Shown: positions 1 to 9,023, counted from the stretch's first letter. The stretch: DNA of 64,000 nucleotides from Verrucomicrobiaceae bacterium (GCA_028293825.1 JAQGNY010000009.1:1-64000), one strand, 5' to 3'. The notes: generated from the sequence alone by a model not told the origin. Numbers and translations are program-made.

Positions 1-494
1 TGTTGTCGGGTGAAACCACGGTCGGTAAACATCCGGTGCGGTGCGTTGAATTTCTCGATCGCATTGCGCACGAAGCGGAGCGCACGATGGGTATGCGTTT
101 TTGCGAATGTTTAAATGTCGATGTCGATAAGCAACATATGGCGAGCAGTGCGGTGCAGCTCGCCGAATCGTTAAAAGTGAGCGGTATTGTCGTGATAACG
201 CGGCGCGGCGTGATGGCGAATTATGTGGCGAATTGCCGCCCGCGAAATCCTATAATTTACGCGTTCACCAATGATGTCGATACCTGCCAGCAAATGGCGC
301 TGAATTTCGGTACGCGCGCGTATCACATTCGGTTTCACGAGGACGCGGAAGCAACATTGCAAGAAGCATTTGGTCTTCTATTAGCGCAGAAGCGTGTTGA
401 GATCGGCGACAAGCTTGTGGTGTTGTCGGATGTGCTAACGGCGGATGGGGTCGATGCTGTGCTGGTCAGAAAAATCAGCGTGCCGGTGGTCTGA
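1..494 (+). CDS. pyk: Pyruvate kinase, C-terminal part (5' end outside window)
   Basis: Pyruvate kinase makes pyruvate and ATP from phosphoenolpyruvate and ADP in the last step of glycolysis. Only about the last 163 residues are here. The reading frame is already open at the window edge and the first codon shown is internal. The visible start, SGETTVGKHPVRCVEFLDRI, matches the end of the barrel domain (SGETAxGxxP motif). It is followed by the C-terminal alpha/beta domain that carries the allosteric site in this family. The gene ends with TGA at 492-494, six bases before the stop of the convergent histidine kinase gene. The isozyme type cannot be told from this fragment. Confidence 0.93.
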   Translation, partial: LSGETTVGKHPVRCVEFLDRIAHEAERTMGMRFCECLNVDVDKQHMASSAVQLAESLKVSGIVVITRRGVMANYVANCRPRNPIIYAFTNDVDTCQQMALNFGTRAYHIRFHEDAEATLQEAFGLLLAQKRVEIGDKLVVLSDVLTADGVDAVLVRKISVPVV

Positions 495-500
495 AAATAA

Positions 501-1184
501 TCACGGCAGTAATAAACGAAAGCAACTACCGCGCGGTTGCAAGTTGCCCAGCACGATACTGCCGTGGTGTTCGCCGCGGCGATGTAAGTGAGCGACCTCT
601 GCGGCAAAATATAATCCGAGATTAGTGCTGCCGCTGTGAAAATCGATGCCGCGATCGTGATTGTGCAACGATTGCAGCATTTTTTCCGGAAAGCCTGGGC
701 CGTCATCGCGTACTTCGATTAACAGACTTCCATCCTCGGTGCGTTGCGCGCTTAAAATAATATCGGTTTGTGCGTAACGCGCGGCGTTAACAAGGACATT
801 ACCGATTACGCCGGAAATAAGTGTGGAATCGAAATACGCGGCTAAGTCTTCAGCGCAATCGCAACGAACATTCAGTTGTCTGATCGAAAATAATAAATCG
901 TTGGCAGCGATTTGTTCTTCCAGAAAGTCCGCGACGTAAACTTCCTGTATTTGCAGCGGCAACTGATGCTCTTGCAGTCGATACAACCCGAGCAGATAAA
1001 TTAATGAATTATTAATCCGTGCGGCTTCGCCGCGTAGTGTAGAAAATTGCTGCCGCTGCGAATCACTTTTTATTTCGGTGGTTTCGATAACCGAATCGAG
1101 CGTGTTGAGCAGCATAGCCAGCGAGTTTTTAATGTCGTGTACCGACGACGCCAACAATAAAGAAAGTGGCGCTTCTTCACGCAT
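501..1184 (-). CDS. Small sensor histidine kinase (HATPase type), partner of the upstream response regulator
   Basis: A cytoplasmic-looking histidine kinase of about 228 residues with no membrane segment. An H-box-like motif, VHDIKNSLA, lies near the N-terminus. An N-box (NVLVNAARYA) and a G1 box (VRDDGPGFP) follow, and a final GLYFAAEVAHLH stretch resembles the G2 region, so the ATP-binding domain is present. The frame is open up to 1202, but that first codon is TTG with no Shine-Dalgarno. The ATG at 1184 has an AGG about eight bases upstream and was chosen. It overlaps the end of the response regulator gene by eight bases, which indicates translational coupling and a dedicated pair. The input signal is unknown because no sensor domain is visible. 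Confidence 0.85.
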   Translation of the reverse strand: MREEAPLSLLLASSVHDIKNSLAMLLNTLDSVIETTEIKSDSQRQQFSTLRGEAARINNSLIYLLGLYRLQEHQLPLQIQEVYVADFLEEQIAANDLLFSIRQLNVRCDCAEDLAAYFDSTLISGVIGNVLVNAARYAQTDIILSAQRTEDGSLLIEVRDDGPGFPEKMLQSLHNHDRGIDFHSGSTNLGLYFAAEVAHLHRRGEHHGSIVLGNLQPRGSCFRLLLP

Positions 1185-2832
1185 CGGCATCGCCTGTTTC
1201 AAGCAGATCTTCTTGCAGGTTTTCGACGTGCTCCCACAATACTTGGAAACGTTCGTAGAGCGGATGTTCTTCGCTCAGCGTGTCGACAGAGTTGATGATT
1301 TTTTCGCACCGCACTAATTGTTCAGCATTGGCGCCATGCGTATTCATATTGCGCACCATGGCCAGCAGCAAATTGAGTTTTACTGCAGTATTGTTCGGGT
1401 AATGGCGCATTGCTTCGCCGAACAATGCGATGGCTTCAACGTATTGTTGGCTGCCGAGCAACTCCTTGCCGCGACGGTTTAAATCAACCGCTTTGTCTTT
1501 GCCTCGGCGCGATAACGGTTCATCGGACAATTGATCGATGGCTTCGCCAATCGCTTCGTCGTCGGGATATTGCAGTGCTAAATCTTTCAGAATTTGTTTG
1601 GCTTGTGCGTTGTCGCCGCTGGCTTGATAACAGCGCGCCAGATCCAGTGCGATCTGCGCGGCGTTGAGCATTTCTTCCGCCGGCATTTTTGCGGCGATGG
1701 CGGCAATGCGTTTTCGCGACTCGTCAGCTTGTCCGGCACGTGCATAAACTGCTGCGTTGATGACATCGGACTGCAATCGAATTTGATCGTCGTCGCGGTA
1801 TTTCCGGCGCGCGCGGTCTAATACCTCTTCAGCATCGCTGATGCGCTTGCGATCATCGCCATTAATTTGCGCAGAGATGCAGCGCGCCAGTTTGAAATAA
1901 TTTTCCGGCGACTCATAACAAGAATTTGCGCCCAGCCGCACAACTTTGCGCAGCGCTTTTTCGGCGCGCTCCAAATCGCCATTGCCCGCGCTGATTTCCG
2001 CCAATAATTGCTGGCGCAAAATGGCATTGGGCGAAATCTCGCTCGCGTATTCGAGCAGTTGCTGTGCACCGGCGATGTCGCCGCGCTGCGTTTTGATCTC
2101 GGCTAACGCGTCGTACACTTCAAGGCACAGACAATTCTGTCCGATTAATTCGTTGAAGAGTTTTTCCGCATCGTCCAGCTCGCCCATCTGCATCATGCAT
2201 TGGCCCAAACCAATTTGCGCCCAATCAACCGGCCGCTCATCGAGCACATCGGCGTAAATTTCGCGTGCTTGCGGGTATAAATGTTTTTCCAAAAAACAAT
2301 TGGCTTTGATGCGGTAGCACTTTTGTTCGTAGCGGCTTTTGGCGCTGATATGCTCGTCGCACAGTTCGATGGCGCGGTCGTAATCCTGCTCGTCGATCGC
2401 ACGATTCACCTCGTGCAACTCTTCCTTCTCTAATACCAGGCGATCGAGTCGGCGTTGCAATACCGTTTGTGTGAACGGTTTGGTCAGATAGTCATCGGGC
2501 TGATATTCCAGCGCGCCGAAAACCATGCTCTTGGTGGTCTCGGCCGTGATCATCATGTAGGCCGTGGTGCGTTTCAGCAGGCGCCGAAAGCGCAACTCTT
2601 CCAATACTTGCTGACCGTTTTTGCCATCGCCCAGGTTGTAGTCGCAAAGAATGATGTCGAAATGATTGTTCTCACACGTGGTGATCGCTTCGGTGCCGGT
2701 CGACGCGGTGTGCACTTCCGTAATGCCAAAGTTAACCAGCATGCGGCGGATCGAGCCGCGCATATCCGGGTAGTCATCTATTACCAGCGCGGATTTGCGC
2801 TGATAGATTTTTATCACATCGATTTTTTGCAT
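1177..2832 (-). CDS. Response regulator with C-terminal TPR repeats
   Basis: The N-terminal receiver domain (about residues 12-130) has the acidic pair IDD, the phospho-acceptor D64 in ILCDYNL, and the conserved lysine K118 in YLTKPF. The remaining roughly 400 residues are helical TPR-like repeats, for example the stretches around AIELCDEHI, AEKLFNELIG and AIALFGEAMRHYPNN. There is no DNA-binding or enzyme domain, so output is probably by protein-protein contact. The frame opens at 2871, but only the ATG at 2832 has a Shine-Dalgarno (AGGA) close upstream. The gene is followed, with overlap, by a small histidine kinase. Receiver-TPR proteins occur in several gammaproteobacteria; the target here is not known to me. 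Confidence 0.85.
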   Translation of the reverse strand: MQKIDVIKIYQRKSALVIDDYPDMRGSIRRMLVNFGITEVHTASTGTEAITTCENNHFDIILCDYNLGDGKNGQQVLEELRFRRLLKRTTAYMMITAETTKSMVFGALEYQPDDYLTKPFTQTVLQRRLDRLVLEKEELHEVNRAIDEQDYDRAIELCDEHISAKSRYEQKCYRIKANCFLEKHLYPQAREIYADVLDERPVDWAQIGLGQCMMQMGELDDAEKLFNELIGQNCLCLEVYDALAEIKTQRGDIAGAQQLLEYASEISPNAILRQQLLAEISAGNGDLERAEKALRKVVRLGANSCYESPENYFKLARCISAQINGDDRKRISDAEEVLDRARRKYRDDDQIRLQSDVINAAVYARAGQADESRKRIAAIAAKMPAEEMLNAAQIALDLARCYQASGDNAQAKQILKDLALQYPDDEAIGEAIDQLSDEPLSRRGKDKAVDLNRRGKELLGSQQYVEAIALFGEAMRHYPNNTAVKLNLLLAMVRNMNTHGANAEQLVRCEKIINSVDTLSEEHPLYERFQVLWEHVENLQEDLLETGDADA

Positions 2833-3205
2833 CAGTCCTACTTCGCCCGAAGTTTCCAACTTCATCAGCATAGAAGAGATTGGGTTGAGCGCCCATTTAT
2901 GACGTTGTTATTTCTTTTCGTGTGAAAGCTTCGATGTGCACCAAATAAAGGCGATTTGTTTGCCGGGGCACAGTTATTGCTCGAGCTGCCGGGCGACAGA
3001 TGTGGCACCTTAAGTAAAAATCTTAGTCTTTGTGTTTTCTGGATTTAAAATTTTTTAGTTACTTGTTTTTATTGATTAAAAATAAATGAAAAGAGATTTC
3101 GGTTTCTACAGCAGATCGTCATCGCCAATCCGATATAGCACCAAAAAAAAGCACGGCGTCATTTATTGGTGCGTTTGCGCTGCAAAATCATAACTGAGAG
3201 GATTT
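2833..3205. other. Divergent intergenic region between the response regulator gene and amtB
   Basis: About 370 bases without a supported gene. It holds a strong sigma-54 promoter directed at amtB (listed separately) and an NtrC-like half site TGCACCA at 2937-2943. The rest, especially 3030-3090, is A/T-rich. I saw no convincing open frame or RNA gene. The Shine-Dalgarno of amtB (GAGAGGA) lies just before 3206. Confidence 0.6.
2967..2981 (+). promoter_or_regulatory. Sigma-54 (RpoN) -24/-12 promoter of amtB
   Basis: GGCAC at 2967-2971 and TTGCT at 2977-2981 are separated by exactly five bases, which matches the sigma-54 consensus (TGGCAC-N5-TTGCW) at all core positions, including the invariant GG and GC. 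It points toward amtB, whose start is about 225 bases further on, so the leader would be about 210 bases. Nitrogen-limitation control by NtrC and RpoN is the established mode for amtB in many proteobacteria, and the half site at 2937 is consistent with it but not sufficient alone. Confidence 0.75.
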
Positions 3206-4519
3206 ATGCGCTTATCTAAGAGACTGTTTCTAAGGTCGACTTTAGCCGCGATATTGGCTGTCAGCTCGGCCTGTGCCTGCGCCGATACCGGCGTGGTTAA
3301 CGGTGCCAATACGGCTTGGGTACTAACTGCGACGGCCTTGGTACTGTTCATGACGCTGCCCGGCTTAGCGCTCTTTTATGCCGGCTTGGTCCGCAGTAAG
3401 AATGTGCTCAGCGTAATGATGCAATGCTTTGCCATCGCCTGTGTATCGTCGGTGCTTTGGTTTGTGGTCGGTTATAGCGCGGCATTCAGTGGCGTGGGTG
3501 CGTGGCTCGGTAACTTCGACAAAATATTATTGGCCGGAGTCGGCGCCAATTCCGTGGTCGGCAATTTGCCCGAACCGGTGTTTCTGATGTTTCAAATGAC
3601 CTTCGCGATCATCACGCCGGCCTTGGTTATTGGCGGCTTTGCCGAGCGCATTCGCTTTTCGGCGGTGCTGTGGTTTTCCGCGTTGTGGCTGCTGCTTGTT
3701 TATGTGCCGGTGACGCATTGGGTTTGGGGCGGCGGTTGGCTTGGGCAGCTTGGCTTGCTGGATTTCGCCGGCGGTACGGTCGTGCATATTACGGCGGGCG
3801 CGGCGGCTCTGGTTGGCGCAATTATGGTGGGACCGCGCCGTGGTTTTTCCGAGACCGCAATGCCGCCGCACAATATGACGATGACGGTCACTGGCGCCGG
3901 CATGTTGTGGGTGGGCTGGTACGGCTTCAACGCAGGCTCGGCGCTCGCGGCCGATGGCAATGCCGGCATGGCGATGCTAGTGACACATCTGTCCGCATGC
4001 GCTGGTGCGTTCACATGGCTCTGCATCGAGTGGTACACGTTCGGCAAACCCAGTGCATTGGGTGTCGTCACTGGTCTGGTCGCGGGGCTGGGCACGATTA
4101 CACCGGCTTCGGGTTATGTCGGACCCGCTGGTGCGCTGGTGATTGGCGTCAGCGCGGGATTTATTTGTTTCTTCGCCACACTGGGACTTAAGCGCAAATT
4201 AAAAATTGACGACTCGCTGGATGTATTTCCGGTGCATGGTGTGGGCGGCATTCTCGGTACTTTTATGGCGGGAATTTTTGCATCGCCGCACCTCGGCGTA
4301 TTTAGCGGACGCGGTTTTGGCGCAGGTATCGATTCGATAGCGGGCCAACTGAAAATACAATTGCTGGGGATTGGCTCGATCTTTTTGTACACCGTTTTTA
4401 TAAGCTTTGTGTTGTACAAATTGATCGACATGGTTATCGGTTTGCGTGTTTCCGCAGACGAGGAAACCGAAGGTCTCGATATCGTTCAACACAACGAAGT
4501 GGGTTACGATTTACGCTAA
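3206..4519 (+). CDS. amtB: Ammonium transporter AmtB
   Basis: Inner-membrane trimeric ammonium channel. The 437-residue protein has an N-terminal signal peptide (cleavage near ACACA-DTG, about residue 26) followed by roughly eleven hydrophobic segments. The family signature FYAGLVRSKN starts at residue 57. The twin pore histidines are visible as H194 (in VVHITAGAAA) and H344 (in FPVHGVGG). The usual companion glnK, coding for the PII regulator, is not adjacent: a glutaredoxin-like gene follows instead. The gene is preceded by a sigma-54 promoter, so expression under nitrogen limitation is likely. Start chosen by the GAGAGGA Shine-Dalgarno. Confidence 0.97.
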   Translation: MRLSKRLFLRSTLAAILAVSSACACADTGVVNGANTAWVLTATALVLFMTLPGLALFYAGLVRSKNVLSVMMQCFAIACVSSVLWFVVGYSAAFSGVGAWLGNFDKILLAGVGANSVVGNLPEPVFLMFQMTFAIITPALVIGGFAERIRFSAVLWFSALWLLLVYVPVTHWVWGGGWLGQLGLLDFAGGTVVHITAGAAALVGAIMVGPRRGFSETAMPPHNMTMTVTGAGMLWVGWYGFNAGSALAADGNAGMAMLVTHLSACAGAFTWLCIEWYTFGKPSALGVVTGLVAGLGTITPASGYVGPAGALVIGVSAGFICFFATLGLKRKLKIDDSLDVFPVHGVGGILGTFMAGIFASPHLGVFSGRGFGAGIDSIAGQLKIQLLGIGSIFLYTVFISFVLYKLIDMVIGLRVSADEETEGLDIVQHNEVGYDLR

Positions 4520-4539
4520 CTTTTTAACGCGAAGCGCCG

Positions 4540-4776
4540 ATGAAGCAATTTATTCTGTATGGCACCGTGGGGTGCCATTTATGCGAGGACGCGGAGGCGC
4601 TATTGGCGCCTTTGCTTAACGAGCAGTGTGAAATTGAATGCATCGATATCAGCGATGACGATCAATTGTTGGACCGCTACGGCGAATTGATTCCGGTGTT
4701 GCGTCGTGTAGGCGATGGCGCCGAATTAAATTGGCCGTTCGCTTCTGAGAAGACGCGCGATTTTCTGTTCGAGTGA
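4540..4776 (+). CDS. Glutaredoxin-like protein (DUF836 type)
   Basis: A 78-residue single-domain thioredoxin-fold protein. It starts with a short beta strand (FILYGTVGC) leading into a CxxC motif, C12-H-L-C15. This is followed by a helix and an acidic strand region (IECIDISDDDQL). A cis-proline-like site is visible in ELIPVLRR. This matches the small glutaredoxin-like DUF836 family. It lies 20 bases after amtB and may be co-transcribed. Its stop is seven bases from the stop of the convergent EAL-HDOD gene. The redox partner is unknown. Confidence 0.8.
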   Translation: MKQFILYGTVGCHLCEDAEALLAPLLNEQCEIECIDISDDDQLLDRYGELIPVLRRVGDGAELNWPFASEKTRDFLFE

Positions 4777-4783
4777 AACGGAT

Positions 4784-6004
4784 CTAACGCAAAAACTGCA
4801 GGTTTTCGTCGGCCCATTGCAGGCTACTTAAATACGCTTGCTGCGTATGTTCCGCATCGATACCGAGTTTTTCAAGCTCTACCCAATTGATGCTGTCCCA
4901 ATCGGCGTGTTCGTAAGCAAGCGCAACGGCGAGCAATAAACCATCGTTACCTTCGCGTTGCAAAATCGCGCCGCGCATCGCTTCAGGAACGGAAATGCTG
5001 TCGAGAACTTCCGCTAACTCCATACCTAAATACGCGTCCAGCGTTGACAGCAAACCAATGGTGAATTGAGTTTCGCCGACCAGCTCGCTGTTATTGGACA
5101 GCTCCGCCAATAACTGACCGAATCGCGCTCGAACCATTGTGGTGGTGAATAAGGCTGCGGGTTTATTTTCAAGATTCGACAGGGCCAGCAACTGAGTCCA
5201 GCTGCGAATTTTATTCAGCCCGAGCATGGAAAGCGCTTGGCGAATGGTGGTTATTTCGCGCTGCTGATGAAACATCGCCGAATTCACCAGCCGCAAAATT
5301 TTCAATACCAAAACCGAATCGGCTTGAATTACGTGCTCGATCTCGTGAAATTCCACGTCTGTTTTACGCAATGTCGAAAGCAATTGCAGCACGGTGCGTT
5401 GATCGCTGCGCAATGCGCGGCCTTTGACGATTTGCGGACGTGCTAAAAAATAACCCTGGAATAATTTAAAACCCAACTGCTTGCAGGTTTCGAACATTTC
5501 TTGCGTTTCGATCTTTTCGGCAAGCAGCACATGGTTATAGCCTTCAAGCCTGCGAAGTAAGGCTCGCACTTCGTCGAGGCTCAGCGCCAGCACATCGATT
5601 TTGATCAGATCGGCCAGTTCCAATAATTCCTCGTGCCCTTCGTAATACACATAGTCATCGAGCGCGATGGTATAGCCCTGCGCTTTCAATTCGCGAATCG
5701 CGGCGATTGTCGGTGGATCTATGACGATATTTTCCAGCACTTCAACCACCAGCCTGCTCGGATCGATAGGCGGTGGATTGTCGAGCAGTCGACGGGTGAA
5801 ATTGACGAACGCGGGTTTGCCTTCCAGTAGCTCTTCAATCGGCAGGCCGGTAAATGCATTGAGCAGAACTGTCGACGTCGCTTGATCGCCATCACTGAAG
5901 CCGCTGGCGCCGGTATCCTGTGCGCGAAATAACAGCTCGTATGCATGCACGCGTAAACGCGAATCATAAATAGCTTGTCGGGCGAGAAGTACGCTGGTGG
6001 TCAT
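4784..6004 (-). CDS. EAL-HDOD signalling protein
   Basis: A 406-residue protein with an N-terminal EAL-type domain (about 1-200) and a C-terminal HDOD domain (about 205-400), the YuxH/CdgJ-like architecture. In the EAL part the signature reads ELL (residues 23-25) instead of EAL, and the DDFG loop reads ALDDY. Other metal- and substrate-binding positions seem kept: N in FVNFT, E in VVEVLEN, K in LIKID, E in AEKIET and Q in FQGYFL. Proteins of this architecture often bind c-di-GMP or affect motility without degrading c-di-GMP, so activity is uncertain. No membrane segment is seen. It is divergent from the MOSC gene. Confidence 0.85.
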   Translation of the reverse strand: MTTSVLLARQAIYDSRLRVHAYELLFRAQDTGASGFSDGDQATSTVLLNAFTGLPIEELLEGKPAFVNFTRRLLDNPPPIDPSRLVVEVLENIVIDPPTIAAIRELKAQGYTIALDDYVYYEGHEELLELADLIKIDVLALSLDEVRALLRRLEGYNHVLLAEKIETQEMFETCKQLGFKLFQGYFLARPQIVKGRALRSDQRTVLQLLSTLRKTDVEFHEIEHVIQADSVLVLKILRLVNSAMFHQQREITTIRQALSMLGLNKIRSWTQLLALSNLENKPAALFTTTMVRARFGQLLAELSNNSELVGETQFTIGLLSTLDAYLGMELAEVLDSISVPEAMRGAILQREGNDGLLLAVALAYEHADWDSINWVELEKLGIDAEHTQQAYLSSLQWADENLQFLR

Positions 6005-6219
6005 AATGCGGTTTCTTATTAGAGTCCCTACACCTTAGCGGATTTGAATATCCCTGCAAGAACTATAGATTAGGATTGCGTGCTGAGTTCGGCACAATTG
6101 GAATATCTCACTCGAATGACTAATTGAATTGTGCAAAAATTCAGCATTTATTTTTTTTTTAAAAAATTTCCGCAAAATCTTACAGACCAAAATGAATTGA
6201 AACCGATAGGAGAAAAATT

Positions 6220-7020
6220 GTGCAGCAGGCTCAGGTGAGCGGTCTGGCAATTTATCCGGTGAAGTCGCTGGGTGGCATCGCACTTAAAACTCTACCCATC
6301 GATTTATTGGGGCCTGAGTGGGATCGACGATTTATGTTGGTCGATGCAAAGCGTCGCTTCATTACACAGCGTCAATTTCCCCGTTTATGTTTGATTAGTG
6401 TTGCGCTGCAAGCGGGTCAATTCTCGATCACCGCTGCCGGCCACATGACGCTGACGTTAGAAGTGAGCGTAGCCGCCTCGGCAACGTGGGACGTAACGGT
6501 ATGGCACGACGTAGTGGCCGCCTGCGATATGGGCGAAAAAGCGGCGACGTGGTTTTCTAACTATTTAGGTTGCGAAGTGCGGTTGGTTTATTTGCCGGAG
6601 AGTAGCGTGCGTGCGGTCGATCCCGTTTATGCGCAGGCTAACGATCGCGTTGGTTTTGCCGATGGGTTTCCCATTTTGCTGACAACGCAGGCATCGCTGG
6701 ACGAAATTAACCGCGAATTACCGGGCCCGATATCAATGCAGCGATTTCGTCCCAACATTGTGATCGACGGAACCTTGCCTTACGCGGAGGACAGTTGGAG
6801 GCGAGTGCGTATCGGTGCATTGGAGTTTGAGGTGGTGAAACCGTGTTCACGTTGCGCTATTCCCTCGATCAATCCGCAAACCGGACAGAAGCAACCCATC
6901 GTTGCGCAAACGTTGTCGCGCTTACGCAGTCGCGATAATGCCGTTTATTTCGGACAAAATCTGATTCACCGCGGACACGGACGCATTGCATTGGGCGATC
7001 GGTTAACGGTGCTCGAATAA
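6220..7020 (+). CDS. MOSC domain protein (YcbX-like, molybdenum cofactor-dependent)
   Basis: A 266-residue protein with the N-terminal beta-barrel MOSC_N domain (starting VSGLAIYPVKSLGGI, with the typical WDRRFMLVD) and the MOSC core (about 115-265). The core includes the cofactor-ligand cysteine region VKPCSRCAIP and the following INPQTG. YcbX-type proteins carry the molybdenum cofactor and reduce N-hydroxylated compounds with an electron donor. This protein lacks the C-terminal 2Fe-2S ferredoxin domain of E. coli YcbX, so its donor must be separate. It starts with GTG at 6220 behind AGGAGA at 6208-6213. Its stop is two bases from the stop of convergent slt. Confidence 0.87.
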   Translation: MQQAQVSGLAIYPVKSLGGIALKTLPIDLLGPEWDRRFMLVDAKRRFITQRQFPRLCLISVALQAGQFSITAAGHMTLTLEVSVAASATWDVTVWHDVVAACDMGEKAATWFSNYLGCEVRLVYLPESSVRAVDPVYAQANDRVGFADGFPILLTTQASLDEINRELPGPISMQRFRPNIVIDGTLPYAEDSWRRVRIGALEFEVVKPCSRCAIPSINPQTGQKQPIVAQTLSRLRSRDNAVYFGQNLIHRGHGRIALGDRLTVLE

Positions 7021-7022
7021 AT

Positions 7023-9023
7023 CTAACAGTTGGAATCAGGCGCGATTGCACAATTGGAGCGAGCGCTAAGGGCGACGGGGTCGGTGCCGATTTTGCGTTC
7101 GTTGCTTTTTAGAAATGCAATCGGCAGACCTAAACGTTCGCCATATATCACGGCAAAGGTGAGTACGTTTTGCACGTATTCGCGCGTTTCTTTGTAAGGC
7201 AATATTTCGACCCACACATCGGCGGCAAGTGCTGCGTTTTGATTACGCAATAAATTGCCGATGCGACTGGGGCCGGCGTTATACGCCGCGGTGGCGAGAA
7301 TGCGATTGCCATCGAAACGACGCGCTAAATCATTTAAATAAACGCTGCCCAACCGAATATTAGTCGCAGGTTGCAACAGCTGATCGGGCGTAATGCGCAG
7401 CTGTTGACCACGCGCTACTTGTTTAGCGGTATCCGGCATTAGTTGCATTAACCCCAACGCGCCTACCGGCGAGCGCGCATCGGCCATAAAAGCACTTTCC
7501 TGGCGTGTAATTGCGTACAGCCATTGAATCGGCAGCGTAGTGTTTTTCGCCGCTTCGTTCATCGTGTCGCGATAGCCGATCGGAAAGCGCAGCCGCAAAT
7601 CGTTAGTAGTGCCGGTTAAATTTGCGGTGCGAATACTTTGGTCGTACCAATCCCATTGCGCGGCGAGCAAAGCCGCAGTTTGTTGTTCATCGCTATTCAT
7701 CTTGTGCAATGCAAATTGCCATTCGCGGCGCGCATTGGCCTGCTCATCGATTGCGAAAAATTCGCGTGCGCGCACAATCCCCGCGCGTTGCGCGATGACA
7801 TCGACCGTTGCCACTGGCGTGGTGCGTTGATCATTCAACCGATACGGCGCTTTTTGTAAATCGGCCGCGAGAAAACCGTAATATCCGCGCTCTTTAGCCA
7901 GCGTGGAAAAAATTTCCGCTGCGCGTTGTTGCTTGCTCGCATCGTCATGTTGTTCGGCCAGCGCGCGCGCCAGCCAATAATTCCAGCGTGACGATTGCGC
8001 CAATTCGATCGGCAATTGCGGAATCCAATGTTCGATCTGTGCCCAATCGCCACTGCGCAATGACAAACGAATGCGCCATTCGAGCAGGTAACTGTCCTCG
8101 CCGCTACGATCGTATTGCAGCAACCAGGGCAGTGCATCGAAACTTTTTGCAGCGACTTGTTGGCGGCCAATTTCGCGGCGTGTGGCATTGCTGTCTTCGA
8201 CAGATAATTCATTAGTGGCGATAACTTGTTGCCACAGCGCCGTTGCATTATCAGGATCGCGTTTCGCAATATTTTTTATCGCTTGCGCAATCACTGCACT
8301 GGCTTCGACATTTTGTTCAATTTGCGGCAACAAATTATTGAGCACAGTGGGGTCGCGAAATAAAAGCAGTGCGTATTCGGCTTGCTGTTTGTATGGTTCG
8401 CCGATTTCCACCACCAGCGAACGCGCCAACGTTTCCTGCTTTTTATCGAGCGCTAACAACAGCCGTTTCCACACCAGCGCTTCGCTGCGTTGGTTGCTCG
8501 CAAGCCAGCGTTTAAATGCCGCATCGCAGGCATCCGGCATATCCGTGGTGACCCACAGCTTGCTTGTTTCTTTCAGCGCGGCGTCTTTTTGATTGGTGTT
8601 ATACAGCGCATCAAGCGCCCAGCATTGCTGCAATTTGCTGGAATTGTCAGCGCGATAATATTTAAGAAAGTCAGTCCAGTGTTCGCTGTTGGCGAGCACC
8701 GCCAGCCATTGATTGCGCAGCTGATCACCGACCAGCGTGTTGTCGTAGCGTGTCAGAAAACTTTCGATCGCCTCATCCGATTGTTGATTCAGCGCATTGG
8801 TCAGCTGAATTAATTCGAGATATGGGAACAGCGGATAATCGTGCAATGCATTCATGCCAATAGCAGCGGCATCGGGTTGATGGTTTTGCAGTTGCGCGCG
8901 CGTTTGCAAAAACAACGCGCGCTGGGCTGCTATGGCGCTGTCGTTCGTAACTTGCGCGAACGAGCTTCCCGTCATCAACAAGGTGAGGGCAAAGAATAAT
9001 TTTCGAATCAGACGGTTAATCAT
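7023..9023 (-). CDS. slt: Soluble lytic murein transglycosylase
   Basis: A periplasmic enzyme that cleaves the MurNAc-GlcNAc bond of peptidoglycan to give 1,6-anhydro products. The 666-residue protein has a signal peptide (MINRLIRKLFFALTLLMTG, cleaved near SSFA-QV). A long alpha-helical superhelix domain follows (about 30-440). The C-terminal lysozyme-like SLT domain holds the catalytic glutamate in ITRQESAF (near residue 510), then the GALGLMQLMP and AYNAGP motifs. Length and domain order match Slt70. No clear Shine-Dalgarno was seen. The gene is divergent from uup, with which it shares only about 80 bases of upstream DNA. Confidence 0.95.
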   Translation of the reverse strand: MINRLIRKLFFALTLLMTGSSFAQVTNDSAIAAQRALFLQTRAQLQNHQPDAAAIGMNALHDYPLFPYLELIQLTNALNQQSDEAIESFLTRYDNTLVGDQLRNQWLAVLANSEHWTDFLKYYRADNSSKLQQCWALDALYNTNQKDAALKETSKLWVTTDMPDACDAAFKRWLASNQRSEALVWKRLLLALDKKQETLARSLVVEIGEPYKQQAEYALLLFRDPTVLNNLLPQIEQNVEASAVIAQAIKNIAKRDPDNATALWQQVIATNELSVEDSNATRREIGRQQVAAKSFDALPWLLQYDRSGEDSYLLEWRIRLSLRSGDWAQIEHWIPQLPIELAQSSRWNYWLARALAEQHDDASKQQRAAEIFSTLAKERGYYGFLAADLQKAPYRLNDQRTTPVATVDVIAQRAGIVRAREFFAIDEQANARREWQFALHKMNSDEQQTAALLAAQWDWYDQSIRTANLTGTTNDLRLRFPIGYRDTMNEAAKNTTLPIQWLYAITRQESAFMADARSPVGALGLMQLMPDTAKQVARGQQLRITPDQLLQPATNIRLGSVYLNDLARRFDGNRILATAAYNAGPSRIGNLLRNQNAALAADVWVEILPYKETREYVQNVLTFAVIYGERLGLPIAFLKSNERKIGTDPVALSARSNCAIAPDSNC

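Noticed and set aside
2937-2943. Full NtrC binding site upstream of amtB
   Set aside because: Only one half (TGCACCA) matches; the expected opposite half at the right spacing is not there.
3670-4191. Open frame inside amtB in another frame
   Set aside because: Trp/Arg-rich shadow of amtB without a plausible start signal.
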